Assembly: GCA_964581115.1 (NCBI GenBank)
Contig: CAZOMY010000009.1
Coordinates: forward strand, 19,686 to 83,685
Source of the DNA: 2-02-FULL-55-14 sp964581115
GTDB lineage: Bacteria; Bacteroidota; Ignavibacteria; UBA10030
Length of the DNA stretch: 64,000 nucleotides
Reading direction: 5' to 3'
Below are positions 8,401 through 18,172 of the stretch, piece by piece (position 1 is the stretch's first letter; each line of letters starts with the position of its first letter). Both the position numbers and the translations under genes were made by a program. The notes under the pieces are model-generated. The model was not told the DNA's origin, did not search any database, and saw only the letters and a program-made list of their open reading frames with translations.

Positions 8401-10451
8401 TTCGCGAGAACGAGCTTATGCCGTGCACGACCCGCCGAAGATTCGACGATAGCAATGTAGACTCCGGATGGATGACGATCCGCCGACCAGATGGCGCGGT
8501 GTTCACCGGCGGGCAGCGTGTGCTCGACCAAGGTGGCGATGTGTCGGCCGAGCAGGTCGACGATCCTCACGAGGATCGGTCCCTCCATCGGCAGAGAGAA
8601 AGAAAGCATCACGCGGGGGTTGAACGGATTCGGGAATGCCGAGAGCGAGATGGCCCTCGGTATCGTTGGGGACTGTTCGTTGCCAACTTCCAACAGTCCC
8701 AGTTGCTTGCGGAGAAGGACGGAGAAATGCTGCGGCGTCACGATCTCGACGTACGGTCCCACGGTCGGGTCGGCTTTGAGCGCGGCGACCACCTGCCCCA
8801 TTCGGTCGACGGAGACATCGTGACTCTCGGGGGCCGGGCGGGATGCAAAGTCGTCCTGTCGGAAGCGCTGGTATCCTCCCAAGAGAAACCTTGGGCGTGC
8901 CGAGGACTTCAGGATGTTCACGATGCGTGCGGCAAACGCGTTCGGGTCCGACGCATCGCCATAGAAGGAGCCGTCGCCGGTGTGGCTGAAGAGCACGGAG
9001 CCGTACGCCGTCACGGGCGATTGTGATGGCAGGAGAGGATCGTAGACGAACGACATCGTCGCACCTGCATCGCGCACGAACGCCCCGTATGAAGGGAAGT
9101 CGAATGAATTGTAGATCGTCACGCCCCGATAGGAGGTGCTGCCGGTGCCGGCGTAATGCTTGTAGCCGTACCAGTCGGTCACGCCAAACTTCTCCATCAG
9201 ACGGGCCGACTCGTTTAGCGCCTCCGGCCGAACGGAAGGCGGAAAGTCGTCAGGATACGAATATCCGAGCGGAGAGGTCACGGGTATGAATCCGTCGGCC
9301 GGCGTGGCGGTATCGTAATAGTATGCGGCGACAAAGGGGCATTCATCCAGCAGATGGAAGTTCATTCCCCAGCCGATCGGAATGCTTCCTCGCTGGGTCG
9401 AGAACCAGGCCCCCGATTGGAACGAGAAGACCCAGTTAGCGGCGTCGCCCTCGGAGCCGATGAAGACCACGTAGTACATGTCGCGCACGACCGCGGTGTC
9501 GGCCAGAATGCGCGCAGCGGGCGAGAATGTGCGCGGAGCCACAGGGAATGCCGAATGCCACGACAGGTTTCCCAGGAGCGTCTCGTGAAACGAAGCACCG
9601 TAAAAGGCAAACCACTGTGTCATTGGCTCGGGATGCATCCATCCGTAGATATGGAAGAGGGATGACGGGTCTTTCTTGTGCAGGAATGTGAGCACGCTGT
9701 CGAGAATGTCGGCCTTGGCCTCCGACACGGAGAACAGGTCGAGAGATGAGGTGCCGGCGATGTTCACCTGGAACATCCGGTGTTTCACCGCCCAGTCGGT
9801 GATCTCGCGGATGTAGAACTTCGACGGATGGCAACGCGGCAGAAGCGTGGCCACCCCCCATTGCATCAGCGTCAGGTAGCGTTGTTCTTCCGTGAGCGTG
9901 CCGTTGTTCCATGCATGCAAGGGATACTCGATCTTACCGGGGACCCAGACCGCTGGGTCGCCGTCGTAACGGTCCTCGACGATAACGGAATCGTTGAGCT
10001 CAAGCCCGTACGCGTTCGCCATTGCGGCGGTCACCGGCAGACGGTCCGTCAACCCGCCGATAAGGGATGCGTATTCACCTTGCCAACGGAACGATTGTCC
10101 TGGGAAATTGCCGTAGAGGCGGTTCGCATCATACGAAATGCCGCCCTGAACGAACGATCGGAAGCGGTTGACCAGTTCGGCGACCGAAGCGATACTGTCG
10201 AAGATCACGCCGCCTCGCTCGCGATAGAGGTCTCGCCAACTTTCATCGCTTTGCGTGTACGACCAGGTCTCGTACACGTTCAGAAGATATAGCCGGGCGG
10301 AGTCACGGTTCACAATGCCCGCGAGCGTCATCGCCAGCAATCGTTCGGGTCCGGACGCGCTTGTCCCGTTGAACAGGACGGCGCGATGCTGCGACACGGC
10401 CGTCGGGCCGGCGAACAGGAGGAGCAGGAGTATCGTCTTTTGGAATCGCAT
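8397..10451 (-). CDS. GxGYxYP-family secreted protein with type IX sorting domain
   Basis: 684 residues. A signal peptide ends near SQ at residue 21. Residues about 25-590 match the GxGYxYP putative glycoside hydrolase family: TLAGIVNRDSARLYL near the N-terminus, FIGSEGDAANW in the middle, and SPLGYSYPDDF as the name motif, with the first Gly replaced. Activity in this family is not established. The last ~80 residues (FPNPFNPRVMLSFSLP ... GVYIAIVES ... HKLVLAK) are a type A sorting domain, so the protein should cross the outer membrane by the type IX system. Start ATG at 10451, 12 bp after the YdeI-like gene. Encoded with the mannanase and sugar importer, it is a candidate surface glycan enzyme. 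Confidence 0.85.
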   Translation of the reverse strand: MRFQKTILLLLLFAGPTAVSQHRAVLFNGTSASGPERLLAMTLAGIVNRDSARLYLLNVYETWSYTQSDESWRDLYRERGGVIFDSIASVAELVNRFRSFVQGGISYDANRLYGNFPGQSFRWQGEYASLIGGLTDRLPVTAAMANAYGLELNDSVIVEDRYDGDPAVWVPGKIEYPLHAWNNGTLTEEQRYLTLMQWGVATLLPRCHPSKFYIREITDWAVKHRMFQVNIAGTSSLDLFSVSEAKADILDSVLTFLHKKDPSSLFHIYGWMHPEPMTQWFAFYGASFHETLLGNLSWHSAFPVAPRTFSPAARILADTAVVRDMYYVVFIGSEGDAANWVFSFQSGAWFSTQRGSIPIGWGMNFHLLDECPFVAAYYYDTATPADGFIPVTSPLGYSYPDDFPPSVRPEALNESARLMEKFGVTDWYGYKHYAGTGSTSYRGVTIYNSFDFPSYGAFVRDAGATMSFVYDPLLPSQSPVTAYGSVLFSHTGDGSFYGDASDPNAFAARIVNILKSSARPRFLLGGYQRFRQDDFASRPAPESHDVSVDRMGQVVAALKADPTVGPYVEIVTPQHFSVLLRKQLGLLEVGNEQSPTIPRAISLSAFPNPFNPRVMLSFSLPMEGPILVRIVDLLGRHIATLVEHTLPAGEHRAIWSADRHPSGVYIAIVESSAGRARHKLVLAK

Positions 10452-10463
10452 GGAACGAAGCGC

Positions 10464-11090
10464 TCAGGATCGCTTCTGCCTCGTATAACGCCAGTTGCGA
10501 TGCTTGCCCTGGACGATCCATTCGAGCGAGGTGGCAAGGCGCTTACCGCGCGTTCCAGGGGTCTTCGCCTCCGTGATCCACTCGATGTACTCCTTCCGGT
10601 GAGACGGCGGAAATGCCTTCCAGGCCGCAGAGCCCTGTGGATTCGCACGCAGCGCCTTCGAAAGGGCGGAGGGTGTTCGCGGCATCTTGGCTGTGGGTTT
10701 CGACCCGGAGGCGGCACGGGAGACGGTCGTGACAGACCTGTTGAGTCTGTCGGCGGCTATCACATAGCGCCTGAGGATGAAGGTGCTGGGGAGGTCCTTG
10801 ATGGAGCCGATGCGTCCCAACTGTCCCATCGCCTTTTTGCCGCGTTCGAAGATCTTGTGCGTGTCGGGGATCTGTGAGCCCTTCCAGAACCAGAACGCGC
10901 AGTGCGCTTTGAAGGACGCCATGCCGCAGAGGATCGTGCCATGTGACGTGAAGGTGGGCATGCCCCACTTGAGCGTTTCCGAGACGCCGGGAACAGCCTT
11001 GTGAACCAGCACTCGCAGGTGTTGCAAGACCGGTTTGGCAAATGGCTGTGCTTTGGCGATATAAGCGTCAACGCGGGGATCTCTGGGCAT
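10464..11090 (-). CDS. YdeI/OmpD-associated family protein
   Basis: 208 residues from the ATG at 11090 (MPRDPRVDAYI). The N-terminal half has the DUF1801 look (LKWGMPTFTSHGTILCGMASFK). The C-terminal half carries the YdeI signature: AWKAFPPSHRKEYIEWI, EAKTPGTRGKRLATSLEWI, HRNW. The biochemical role of the family is not known. An in-frame extension upstream to 11303 is rejected because it merely translates the 7-bp tandem repeat. It is the first gene of the minus-strand carbohydrate run, 12 bp before the GxGYxYP gene, although its function may be unrelated. Confidence 0.85.
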   Translation of the reverse strand: MPRDPRVDAYIAKAQPFAKPVLQHLRVLVHKAVPGVSETLKWGMPTFTSHGTILCGMASFKAHCAFWFWKGSQIPDTHKIFERGKKAMGQLGRIGSIKDLPSTFILRRYVIAADRLNRSVTTVSRAASGSKPTAKMPRTPSALSKALRANPQGSAAWKAFPPSHRKEYIEWITEAKTPGTRGKRLATSLEWIVQGKHRNWRYTRQKRS

Positions 11091-11110
11091 GAGAAAACAG
11101 GAAGGATATG

Positions 11111-11211
11111 GAAAGTGGCAAGTGAAAAGTGAGAAGTGAAAAGTGAGAAGTGAAAAGTGAGAAGTGAAAAGTGAGAAGTGAAAAGTGAGAAGTGAAAGGT
11201 GAATAGTGAAT
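11111..11211. repeat. Tandem 7-bp array, alternating AGTGAAA and AGTGAGA
   Basis: From 11121 the sequence is eleven perfect heptads, AGTGAAA and AGTGAGA in strict alternation, followed by GGTGAAT and AGTGAAT. About one and a half looser heptads precede it. It fills the space between the YdeI-like start (11090) and the putative promoter of the divergent BNR gene. Array length could change by slippage. Confidence 0.95.
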
Positions 11212-11256
11212 AGAGAGATGTGTTCAAAGTAACAAAGTGATTCCAAAGAGGCACGG

Positions 11257-11287
11257 TTGCATCTGCCGGCACTCTCATCTAGATTGG
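11257..11287 (+). promoter_or_regulatory. Putative Bacteroidota-type promoter for the BNR gene
   Basis: TTGC at 11257-11260, 19 bp, then TAGATTGG at 11280-11287. This resembles the -33 TTTG / -7 TAnnTTTG promoter of Bacteroidota. Transcription would begin about 20 bp before the ATG at 11315, whose GAGG site is at 11304-11307. Prediction only. Confidence 0.35.
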
Positions 11288-11314
11288 CGCATTCACCTTT
11301 CATGAGGCCCCCCG

Positions 11315-14300
11315 ATGAGGTCCAAACTCCGTTGGTCCATTTTCTTTACGGCGATCGCAGCCGTTGCTCCTGCGCAGGACGATGATCCGAAGAAGCCTCC
11401 AGAGGTGAGCTCGTCCATCCTCGGAGGCCTCAAGTTCCGTAACATCGGCCCGGCTATGATCAGCGGCCGAATCTCCGATTTCGCCGTCAATCCAAAAAAT
11501 AGTGCTGAGTACTACGTTGCCGTAGCGTCAGGCCACGTCTGGAAGACGACGAACGCCGGCACGACGTGGCAGCCGGTCTTCGACGGTCAGCCGTCATACT
11601 CGATCGGCGTGGTCGTACTCGACCCGAAGAACCCCCATACCGTTTGGGTCGGAACGGGCGAGAATAACAGTCAACGCTCCGTCGGGTTCGGCGATGGAGT
11701 GTATCGCTCGGACGATGGCGGGAAGTCATGGAAGAACATGGGACTGAAGAAGTCCGAGCACATCGGCCGCATTCTGATCGACCCCAGGAATTCGCAAACG
11801 ATCTATGTCGCGGCCCAGGGGCCGCTCTGGTCGGCGGGGGGTGATCGGGGGTTGTACAAGTCGACGGACGGCGGAGCGACATGGAATGCGACGCTGAAGA
11901 TGCCGAACGAGCACACCGGCGTGGCCGATGCGGCGATGGATCCGCGCGACGCCAACATCCTCTACGCGGCGTCGTACCAACGCCGTCGACACACGTGGAC
12001 GCTGATCAATGGAGGCCCGGGGTCGGGCCTTCACAAGTCGACCGATGGCGGAGCCACCTGGAGACAACTCAAGAGCGGGCTTCCTTCCGGCGATCTGGGC
12101 AAGATCGGCGTGGCCGTTTCCCCGGTCGATCCGGACGTTGTCTACGCCACGATCGAGGCGCAAGGAGAGGCCGGCGGCATCTTCCGCTCCACGGACCGTG
12201 GTGAAACGTGGGAGCGGCGCAATCCCTTCATTGACACACAGATGTACTATGGCGAGATCTTCTGCGACCCGGCCGACGTGGACCGCATCTATGTAATGGC
12301 GACGGTACCGCGCGTCTCGACCGACGGCGGAAAGACGCTCGACCGCTGGCTGAACAACACCGTACACGTCGATTGCCACGCCGCGTGGATCGACCCCGAC
12401 AATCCGCGTCACATGCTGCAGGGGAACGACGGCGGCATCTACGAGAGTCATGACCGGGGGCAGACATGGCGGTACATCCAGAACCTGCCGGTGGCGCAGT
12501 TCTACCGCGTCAGCGTCGACAATTCGACGCCCTTCTACTACGTCTACGGCGGTACGCAGGACAACAACACCGTTGGTGGTCCGTCGCGCACGACAAGCGC
12601 GAACGGGATCCAGAACAGCGACTGGTTCATCACCATCGGCGGCGACGGATTCAAGACGCAGATCGACCCTACGAACCCGGCCATTGTGTACTCGCAGTAT
12701 CAGTACGGCGGACTCGCGCGCTTCGACCGAACCACGGGCGAACTGCTCGACATCCGACCGATCGAAGGCAAGGGCGAGCCGCCGTTGCGATGGAATTGGG
12801 ACGCGCCGCTGATCATCAGTCCGCACAACCCCGCCCGGCTCTACTTCGGAGCGAACCGACTGTACCGCAGCGACGACCGGGGTGAGTCATGGACCCCGAT
12901 GAGCGGCGATCTGACGCGCCAGCTTGACCGGAACCAGTTGCCCGTGATGGGCAAGGTGTGGGGGGTCGACGCGGTCGCGAAGAACGCGAATACCGCCATC
13001 TACGGGAATATCTCGTATGTCAGCGAGTCGCCGCTCAAGGAGGGGCTCATCTATGTCGGCACGGACGACGGGCTCGTGCAAGTAACGGAAGACGGTGGCA
13101 AGACGTGGAAGAAGATCGAGACGTTCCCCGGCGTTCCAGAGCGGACGTACACGTCCACGGTGTTGGCCTCGCGTCACGACCTGAACACCGTCTACGCGAC
13201 GTTCGACAATCACAAGATGGGTGACTTTCTGCCGTATGTGCTGAAGAGCACGAACAAGGGTGCGTCGTGGACAGCCATCGCATCAGACCTACCGAAGACC
13301 GGCATGGCTCTCATCATCGTTGAAGACCCTGTGAGCAAAGAGATGCTGTTCGTCGGGACGGAGTTCGGGGTTTTCGTCACGCTGAACGGCGGGAAGAAGT
13401 GGATCCAACTGAAGAGCGGATTGCCGGCGATCCCGATCCGTGATATTGCCATTCAAGAGCGGGAGAACGATCTGGTCTTGGCGTCATTCGGCCGGGGCTT
13501 CTACATTCTGGACGACTATACCCCGTTACGGTCGCTGTCCGACGACCTCGTCAAGAAAGAGGCCCACATCTTCCCGGTCAAGGACGCTTTCACGTACATC
13601 GAACGGTCGCCGTTAGGTGGCGACGGAAAGGGTTCGCAGGGAGATGCACACTTCACCGCGGATAATCCACCGCTCGGGGCGACGATCACGTACTACCTCC
13701 GTGAGGAAGCAAAGACGAAGAAGAAGCAACGTCAGGACCGCGAGAAGGAGTTGGAGAAGGCGGGCAAGCCGGTGCCGTATCCGACGCCCGAACAATTGCG
13801 GGCCGAGGACGATGAAGAAGCACCGGCCGTCTTCCTGGTCTTCGCTGATGCAGCGGGCAACGTGGTCCGACGGCTCAAGGCGAACAACGCCGCGGGTGTG
13901 CAGCGCACCACATGGGACCTGAAAATGCCTTCCACGCGGCCGGTCTCGGCGACATCGGATGGAAGCGGCTCAGGCTGGTTTGTGGTACCGGGAACGTACT
14001 CCGTGATGGTCGTTCTGCGTCAGGAAGGAAAAGAGCGCGTCTTGGCGGGGCCCGTGACGTTCACGGCCAAACCTTTGCAGCAGCCGACGATCCCTGCGAG
14101 CGATCCAGCGGCCCTGGCTGCATTCCGGGAGAAGGCAGCGTCATTACAGCGCGCGATCCAAGCGGCCGGAGAGGTGCTGCGTGACGCGAGGAACCGCGTG
14201 AAGGCCATGCAGGCGGCGATGGTGCAGACTGCAGGCAATACGTCGGCGTTGCACGAACGGTCGCTACAGGTGGAGGCGCGGCTGACGGCCATTCAGCGTG

Positions 14301-14578
14301 CGATGTCGGGTGACGAGACGATCTCGCGCCGGAATGAAAATCCTCCGCCTACGATCGAGGGGCGGCTGGATGCGGTGACGAGTGCCTTCTGGTCGTCGAC
14401 CGCGGGTCCGACCGGGACTCAATTGAAGGCGTTCGACATCGCATCAGAAGCGTTCGCCGCTGAACTGAGCAAACTCAAAGAGGTCGTCCAGAAGGAGCTG
14501 CCCGCGATCGAGCAGGAACTGGATGCCCTCGGTGCGCCGCACACCCCGGGGAGGATGCCGGAGTGGAAGAAGGAATAA
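11315..14578 (+). CDS. Secreted sortilin/BNR-repeat propeller protein
   Basis: 1087 residues. The signal peptide ends at AVAPAQ near residue 21. Residues about 40-750 form one or two beta-propellers of the VPS10/sortilin/BNR kind, with at least ten Asp-box motifs such as TTNAGTTW, SDDGGKSW, STDGGATW (twice), STDRGETW, SHDRGQTW, SDDRGESW, TEDGGKTW and TLNGGKKW. A beta-rich linker and a helical C-terminal segment of about 130 residues (predicted coiled coil, AAFREKAASLQRAIQAAG) follow. Such proteins are often called glycosyl hydrolases, but that activity is unproven. No type IX sorting domain is seen, so the likely location is periplasm or outer membrane. The start is supported by GAGG seven bases upstream. 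Confidence 0.85.
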   Translation: MRSKLRWSIFFTAIAAVAPAQDDDPKKPPEVSSSILGGLKFRNIGPAMISGRISDFAVNPKNSAEYYVAVASGHVWKTTNAGTTWQPVFDGQPSYSIGVVVLDPKNPHTVWVGTGENNSQRSVGFGDGVYRSDDGGKSWKNMGLKKSEHIGRILIDPRNSQTIYVAAQGPLWSAGGDRGLYKSTDGGATWNATLKMPNEHTGVADAAMDPRDANILYAASYQRRRHTWTLINGGPGSGLHKSTDGGATWRQLKSGLPSGDLGKIGVAVSPVDPDVVYATIEAQGEAGGIFRSTDRGETWERRNPFIDTQMYYGEIFCDPADVDRIYVMATVPRVSTDGGKTLDRWLNNTVHVDCHAAWIDPDNPRHMLQGNDGGIYESHDRGQTWRYIQNLPVAQFYRVSVDNSTPFYYVYGGTQDNNTVGGPSRTTSANGIQNSDWFITIGGDGFKTQIDPTNPAIVYSQYQYGGLARFDRTTGELLDIRPIEGKGEPPLRWNWDAPLIISPHNPARLYFGANRLYRSDDRGESWTPMSGDLTRQLDRNQLPVMGKVWGVDAVAKNANTAIYGNISYVSESPLKEGLIYVGTDDGLVQVTEDGGKTWKKIETFPGVPERTYTSTVLASRHDLNTVYATFDNHKMGDFLPYVLKSTNKGASWTAIASDLPKTGMALIIVEDPVSKEMLFVGTEFGVFVTLNGGKKWIQLKSGLPAIPIRDIAIQERENDLVLASFGRGFYILDDYTPLRSLSDDLVKKEAHIFPVKDAFTYIERSPLGGDGKGSQGDAHFTADNPPLGATITYYLREEAKTKKKQRQDREKELEKAGKPVPYPTPEQLRAEDDEEAPAVFLVFADAAGNVVRRLKANNAAGVQRTTWDLKMPSTRPVSATSDGSGSGWFVVPGTYSVMVVLRQEGKERVLAGPVTFTAKPLQQPTIPASDPAALAAFREKAASLQRAIQAAGEVLRDARNRVKAMQAAMVQTAGNTSALHERSLQVEARLTAIQRAMSGDETISRRNENPPPTIEGRLDAVTSAFWSSTAGPTGTQLKAFDIASEAFAAELSKLKEVVQKELPAIEQELDALGAPHTPGRMPEWKKE

Positions 14579-14650
14579 GCGAAAGATGAGAAGGAAAGGG
14601 ATGAGGAAGCGGCAAGATCGCAGGTGAGAGACGGCAGCGACCATCAATGG

Positions 14651-14686
14651 CCATGCCCCCGGAGGTTCCTGGGGGCATGCTGTTTT
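14651..14686 (+). terminator. Intrinsic terminator after the BNR gene
   Basis: A stem CATGCCCCC-GGA / TCCTGGGGGCATG (one bulge) with a short loop, followed by TGTTTTCC. It lies between the convergent BNR and rarA genes. Its stem is nearly the same as that of the terminator at 54626. Confidence 0.7.
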
Positions 14687-14710
14687 CCTGAGTCATCCAT
14701 TGTGCTTTCT

Positions 14711-16048
<1,338 letters not shown>

Positions 16049-16054
16049 GAAGCT

Positions 16055-16124
16055 GAGGTCAGAGCTCAGAGGCCAGAAGTTAGGAATCTGAAGTCAGTGG
16101 TCAGTGATCCATCATCAGTGAACC
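16055..16124. repeat. Degenerate 7-bp array (GAGGTCA-like) in the rarA leader
   Basis: Ten consecutive heptads in register: GAGGTCA, GAGCTCA, GAGGCCA, GAAGTTA, GGAATCT, GAAGTCA, GTGGTCA, GTGATCC, ATCATCA, GTGAACC. It ends 6 bp from the rarA start codon (16048). Confidence 0.85.
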
Positions 16125-16207
16125 GTGCCGAGGAAGTACGGCGGTTAGGACTTCTGGTTCAGATGTACCATGTGCCAGCCTCTGAGCATCTGTTTGGCGT
16201 TTGGAGC

Positions 16208-16555
16208 CTACTTGATGCTATCTTCCTTCTGTACCCGATACTGGGTCTCGCCGGGACGGATCATGCCGTACTTCTCCCGCGCGATCGTTTCGATCGTCTT
16301 CTTATCACCCTGGAGCGCCTTGATCTGCGCGCGCAACGAGTCGTTCTGGAGCTCTGTCTGACGCACCCGATCGCGCATCTCCCGTTCTTGCAGTTCCAAT
16401 CGGATGCGGGCAATCACCCCTTTGTTATCGAAGAGCAGATAGAGCACGAGGATGCTCGCGCCGATGATGATCAGCGTGCGACGCTTGTTCTTTGCGGCAG
16501 ACCTGGCGATTGACCGGAGCCATTTGCGCGTATCGGCCGGGCGGTAGAAGTCCAT
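16208..16555 (-). CDS. FtsB/DivIC-like septum formation initiator
   Basis: 115 residues: a basic cytoplasmic N-terminus, one membrane segment at about 26-43 (TLIIIGASILVLYLLF), and a periplasmic coiled coil at about 50-92 rich in Leu, Glu, Gln and Arg. The end of the coiled coil, IETIAREKYGMIRPGE, is the signature of the FtsB/DivIC family. These proteins join FtsL and FtsQ in the division machinery. It sits between ddl and rarA on the same strand, in the company of a peptidoglycan-precursor gene. Confidence 0.88.
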   Translation of the reverse strand: MDFYRPADTRKWLRSIARSAAKNKRRTLIIIGASILVLYLLFDNKGVIARIRLELQEREMRDRVRQTELQNDSLRAQIKALQGDKKTIETIAREKYGMIRPGETQYRVQKEDSIK

Positions 16556-16566
16556 GGCGAATCAAA

Positions 16567-16631
16567 CGTGCCAAATGTCCAAACGTCCCCAACCCCAGAC
16601 AATCCGCCAGGATTCCAACCGATCCAAATGA
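16567..16631. repeat. Loose 7-bp periodic text between ddl and the FtsB-like gene
   Basis: The 95-bp gap reads as poorly conserved CCAAAYG / CCAAACG / CCCCAAC / CCCAGAC words with about 7-bp spacing. The text is similar to 18831-18866 before the bifunctional methyltransferase terminator. Periodicity is weaker than in the other arrays. Confidence 0.4.
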
Positions 16632-16650
16632 AGAATTCGAATAAGCAGAT

Positions 16651-17772
16651 TCATGACGATCGGTACCACGCGTTCTTCGGGCGGAAGGTGGTCTTGAGGC
16701 GGCGGGACTGTCTGTGGCGTTCGATGGCGAGAGCGATGAGGCGGTCGAGCAACCGAGCGTAGGAAAGCCCGCTTGCCTCCCACAGCTTAGGATACATGCT
16801 GATCGGCGTGAAACCGGGGATGGTGTTGATCTCGTTCAAGAACACTTCGTTCGTTCTTCTGTTCACGAGAAAATCGACGCGCGCCATGCCTGCTCCGTCC
16901 AGTGCCTTGAAGGCCTGGACCGCCAAGTCGCGCACCTTTCGGTCGATCGAGGCATTCAGCTTCGCGGGGATCTCGGCTCGCGACTTGCCGTCGATGTATT
17001 TGGCATCGTAGTCGTAGAACTCGTTCGACGGTATGATCTCTCCCGGCACCGACGCCATCGGGTCGTCATTGCCGAGGACGCTCACTTCGATCTCTCGCGC
17101 GAGCGGCACGGCCTGTTCGACAAGGACCTTCCGGTCGTACTGCAACGCCAGCGTGATCGCCTTGAGGAGCTCATGGCGGTTGTGCGCCTTTGAGATACCG
17201 ATGCTCGACCCGGCATTGGCGGGCTTGACGAAGACGGGATACGTCAAGGTTCCTTCGATCGCCGCGAGGCAGCTGCTTCGCTGAGTCCGGTATTCCCGCG
17301 CGGTGAACCAAATGGCGGTCGTCACCGGGATGCCCGCCTGACGCAGCAGCTGCTTCTGCACCACCTTGTCCATTCCCACCGACGAACCCAGCACGCCGGC
17401 ACCGACATAAGGAATGTCGGCCAGCTCTAGCAACCCTTGGATCGTCCCATCTTCGCCGAACGTGCCGTGGAGAACGGGGAAGACCACATCGATCGGCTTT
17501 CGCCGGGAGGCACCGTTCACGGGCGTGAGTCCACGCCTACGCGGGTCGGGAAGGAGAAGATGTTCAGGGACGTTGACCAGCGGATCTCCATCCTTCAACA
17601 GCTTCAGGGCGCGAGGTCCGGATAGCCAACGGCCGTTCGGAGCGATGCCGATCGGCACAACGACGTACTTGCGCGGGTCAAGCGCCCGCATCACGCCGGT
17701 GGCGGAGACAAGCGAGACCTCGTGCTCAGCGGAGCGACCGCCGAAGATGACACCGATGCGGAGACGGGGCAT
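16651..17772 (-). CDS. ddl: D-alanine--D-alanine ligase
   Basis: 373 residues. N-terminal GVIFGGRSAEHEVSLVSA and LHGTFGEDGTIQGLLEL are Ddl hallmarks. The ATP-grasp core has YVGAGVLGSSVGMDK, VFVKPANAGSSIGIS and the C-terminal metal-binding NEINTIPGFTPISMYP. The enzyme joins two D-Ala for peptidoglycan synthesis in the cytoplasm. The ATG at 17772 lies 20 bp from a heptad array that takes up its leader; no Shine-Dalgarno is visible. Next in transcription order is the FtsB-like gene, 95 bp on. Confidence 0.96.
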   Translation of the reverse strand: MPRLRIGVIFGGRSAEHEVSLVSATGVMRALDPRKYVVVPIGIAPNGRWLSGPRALKLLKDGDPLVNVPEHLLLPDPRRRGLTPVNGASRRKPIDVVFPVLHGTFGEDGTIQGLLELADIPYVGAGVLGSSVGMDKVVQKQLLRQAGIPVTTAIWFTAREYRTQRSSCLAAIEGTLTYPVFVKPANAGSSIGISKAHNRHELLKAITLALQYDRKVLVEQAVPLAREIEVSVLGNDDPMASVPGEIIPSNEFYDYDAKYIDGKSRAEIPAKLNASIDRKVRDLAVQAFKALDGAGMARVDFLVNRRTNEVFLNEINTIPGFTPISMYPKLWEASGLSYARLLDRLIALAIERHRQSRRLKTTFRPKNAWYRSS

Positions 17773-17792
17773 GGGGGAGCGGAAGGAAGAAG

Positions 17793-17869
17793 GGGTCAGA
17801 AGCCAGAGATCAGATGTCGGTGATCAGTGACCAGGGACCGGTGATCAGCTATCAGTAGTCAGTTGTGGA
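17793..17869. repeat. Degenerate 7-bp array (TGATCAG-like) upstream of ddl
   Basis: Eleven heptads in register: GGGTCAG, AAGCCAG, AGATCAG, ATGTCGG, TGATCAG, TGACCAG, GGACCGG, TGATCAG, CTATCAG, TAGTCAG, TTGTGGA. Rotated, TGATCAG is the same heptad as AGTGATC at 57979. Confidence 0.85.
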
Positions 17870-18172
17870 CATGGGACGTTCGGTTGAGAACAAGGAGCAT
17901 TTGATTCCTTCGTGGAGCCATCTCATCTGTCGGTTCTCGTGGCGCCGCCACGACCGCAGCGTATCAAGGGTTGTGATGCTTGAAAGATTGCAAGAGCCGC
18001 GCCTGCCTGCCGGACTTCAGCAAGCTCAGTCGAGCCGGAAGTAGGCCGTTGGCGCAACGAGGCCACCTCGTGGAAAGAGGTTGCTTCTGTATCAGCCACG
18101 CGTCCACAAGGGCGAAGGCCTCGGTGTGGGGCTTGCATTACGCAGCGTCCAGACTCTTTATGCTCCTTGTGG
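17870..18172. other. Gap of about 300 bp, repeat debris, no gene
   Basis: No convincing coding frame. It contains a GCCTGCCTGCC run near 18000, then a segment around 18012-18035 (CTTCAGCAAGCTCAGTCGAG) that looks like the short 'AAGCTCAG' palindromic repeats dispersed in many environmental genomes. At 18160-18176 lies a half-arm TATGCTCCTTGTGGC of the 9-bp family, which reaches into the aldolase stop codon. Confidence 0.45.

Noticed and set aside
8397..10451. Calling the GxGYxYP protein a proven glycoside hydrolase
   Set aside because: Only family resemblance and context are available; no catalytic residues can be named.
11111..11211. CRISPR array
   Set aside because: Units are 7 bp with no spacers and no cas genes nearby. 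The same reasoning excludes the other heptad arrays.
11091..11303. N-terminal extension of the YdeI-like protein with a repeating FHFSLFTSHFSLLT peptide
   Set aside because: The peptide is only the translation of the 7-bp array; the family start motif begins at ATG 11090.
11726..12826. A 366-codon open frame on the minus strand inside the BNR gene
   Set aside because: It is fully antisense to a well-supported propeller gene, lacks recognisable motifs and has the Arg/Asp/Val-rich composition typical of shadow frames in G+C-rich DNA.
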